This document shows positions 63,382 to 64,000 of a stretch of DNA of 64,000 nucleotides, piece after piece; position 1 is the first letter of the stretch, and the number at the start of each line of letters is the position of its first letter. The position numbers and the translations under genes were made by a program. Location: contig CM052361.1 in the NCBI GenBank assembly GCA_028551475.1, forward strand, positions 9,865,501 to 9,929,500, given 5' to 3'. Source of the DNA: Casuarina equisetifolia (lineage: Eukaryota; Streptophyta; Magnoliopsida; Fagales; Casuarinaceae). Under the pieces are notes generated by a model that had not been told where the DNA came from, made no database searches, and saw nothing but the letters and a program-made list of their open reading frames with translations.

Positions 63382-64000
63382 ATGGGATCGGATCGCTTGT
63401 TTAACCGGCAAAAAAGTATCCATGAGATTCTTGGAGGAGGTCTTGGTATGTGAGTTTCTCCCACTCGTCGATCATGGATTTCTTTCTTCGTATAGCATTT
63501 ACCTTTGCTTTCTGTTCCGACCCAGCATCGGAATTGTGTTTCTATATTCATTCTTTGATTGGATTTCAGTGTCTATTTTCAGTATCGTGTGCACTGGTAC
63601 CTGTTAGGTGCGAGATTTTTGGACACAGATATTTCTAACAAATATGAATGAAGTGATGATCTTTGATTAAATTTGACTGGATTTAGAAATCATTGGGGGT
63701 TAAGAATTTAATGTTCGGCTTTGTTAGAACAGTTGCAGATGTAATACTCTGGAACCGGAAGGATGTGACGATGAGAATATTACTTGTAGCGCTGGCTGCT
63801 TGGCTGGTGTTTGAGAGATCTTGTTACACTCTGTTGTCACTCGTCTCAAGTGTTTTGTTGCTTCTCCTTGCCATTCTCTTTCTTTGGGCCAAATCTGCGG
63901 CGATTCTTAACAGGTACGCCACAAACAACTTGTGCTTTCTAAACTACAGCATTTGAAGATGATGAGTGCTGGCTTATTTATCTTAACTCCTGGTTTTGTG
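63382..64000 (+). CDS. RTNLB12: Reticulon-like protein, 3' end missing
   Basis: Two coding exons are visible, 63382-63445 and 63733-63913, followed by a GT donor and intron to the edge. They encode 81 full codons: MGSDRLFNRQKSIHEILGGG, then VADVILWNRKD, the first half of the reticulon-homology hairpin (about residues 35-70, a long hydrophobic stretch) and LWAKSAAILNR. Reticulon-like B proteins sit in tubular endoplasmic reticulum and curve the membrane. The short N-terminus before the hairpin marks the small RTNLB9/11/12-type class; RTNLB12 is chosen from the neighbouring Josephin gene, as in Arabidopsis by memory, so the symbol is tentative. Confidence 0.85.

Overview
The window is nuclear DNA of a flowering plant, most likely a dicot. 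It has a low overall GC content, intron-rich genes with GT-AG splice sites, plant-only proteins (DET2, DEX1, a plastid-targeted carboxyltransferase alpha subunit, a PHT4 transporter) and LTR-retrotransposon remnants between genes. I cannot name the species. I assembled exon-intron structures by hand; reading-frame phase closes across every junction of the nine genes whose ends lie inside the window.

Layout: (1) 1-5798, minus: MAPKBP1/WDR62-type WD40 protein, 3' end missing. (2) 5.8-10.3 kb: AT-rich spacer with a TRIM-like mini-retrotransposon and a solo LTR. (3) 10311-14681, plus: plastid PHT4-family anion/phosphate transporter. (4) 16782-17120, plus: small DUF962/Mpo1-like membrane protein. 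(5) 18451-25215, minus: DEX1. (6) 26263-39024, minus: bifunctional mRNA-capping enzyme. (7) 42894-43673, plus: intronless steroid 5-alpha-reductase DET2. (8) 45070-50626, minus: plastid acetyl-CoA carboxylase carboxyltransferase alpha subunit (CAC3). (9) 51963-53697: a ~390-bp tandem duplication in which each copy carries a different solo LTR. (10) 54073-57768, plus: OTU-domain deubiquitinase. (11) 58358-62487, plus: ataxin-3-like Josephin deubiquitinase. (12) 63382 to the edge, plus: reticulon-like protein, 3' end missing.

These are independent housekeeping or developmental genes rather than a cluster. Two themes recur: plastid and lipid metabolism (PHT4, CAC3, DET2, the Mpo1-like protein) and ubiquitin removal (two adjacent deubiquitinases). 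From memory of Arabidopsis locus numbers, the genes interleave three Arabidopsis neighbourhoods (At3g09080-09100, At2g38025-38060, At3g54120-54130). That suggests this genome keeps an ancestral order which Arabidopsis split by duplication and gene loss.

The most interesting sequence-level observations are the reciprocally interrupted tandem duplication at 52-53.7 kb, the TRIM-like element at 7.07-7.44 kb, and an in-frame 36-residue duplication rich in N-glycosylation sequons within DEX1. I found no wholly new system.
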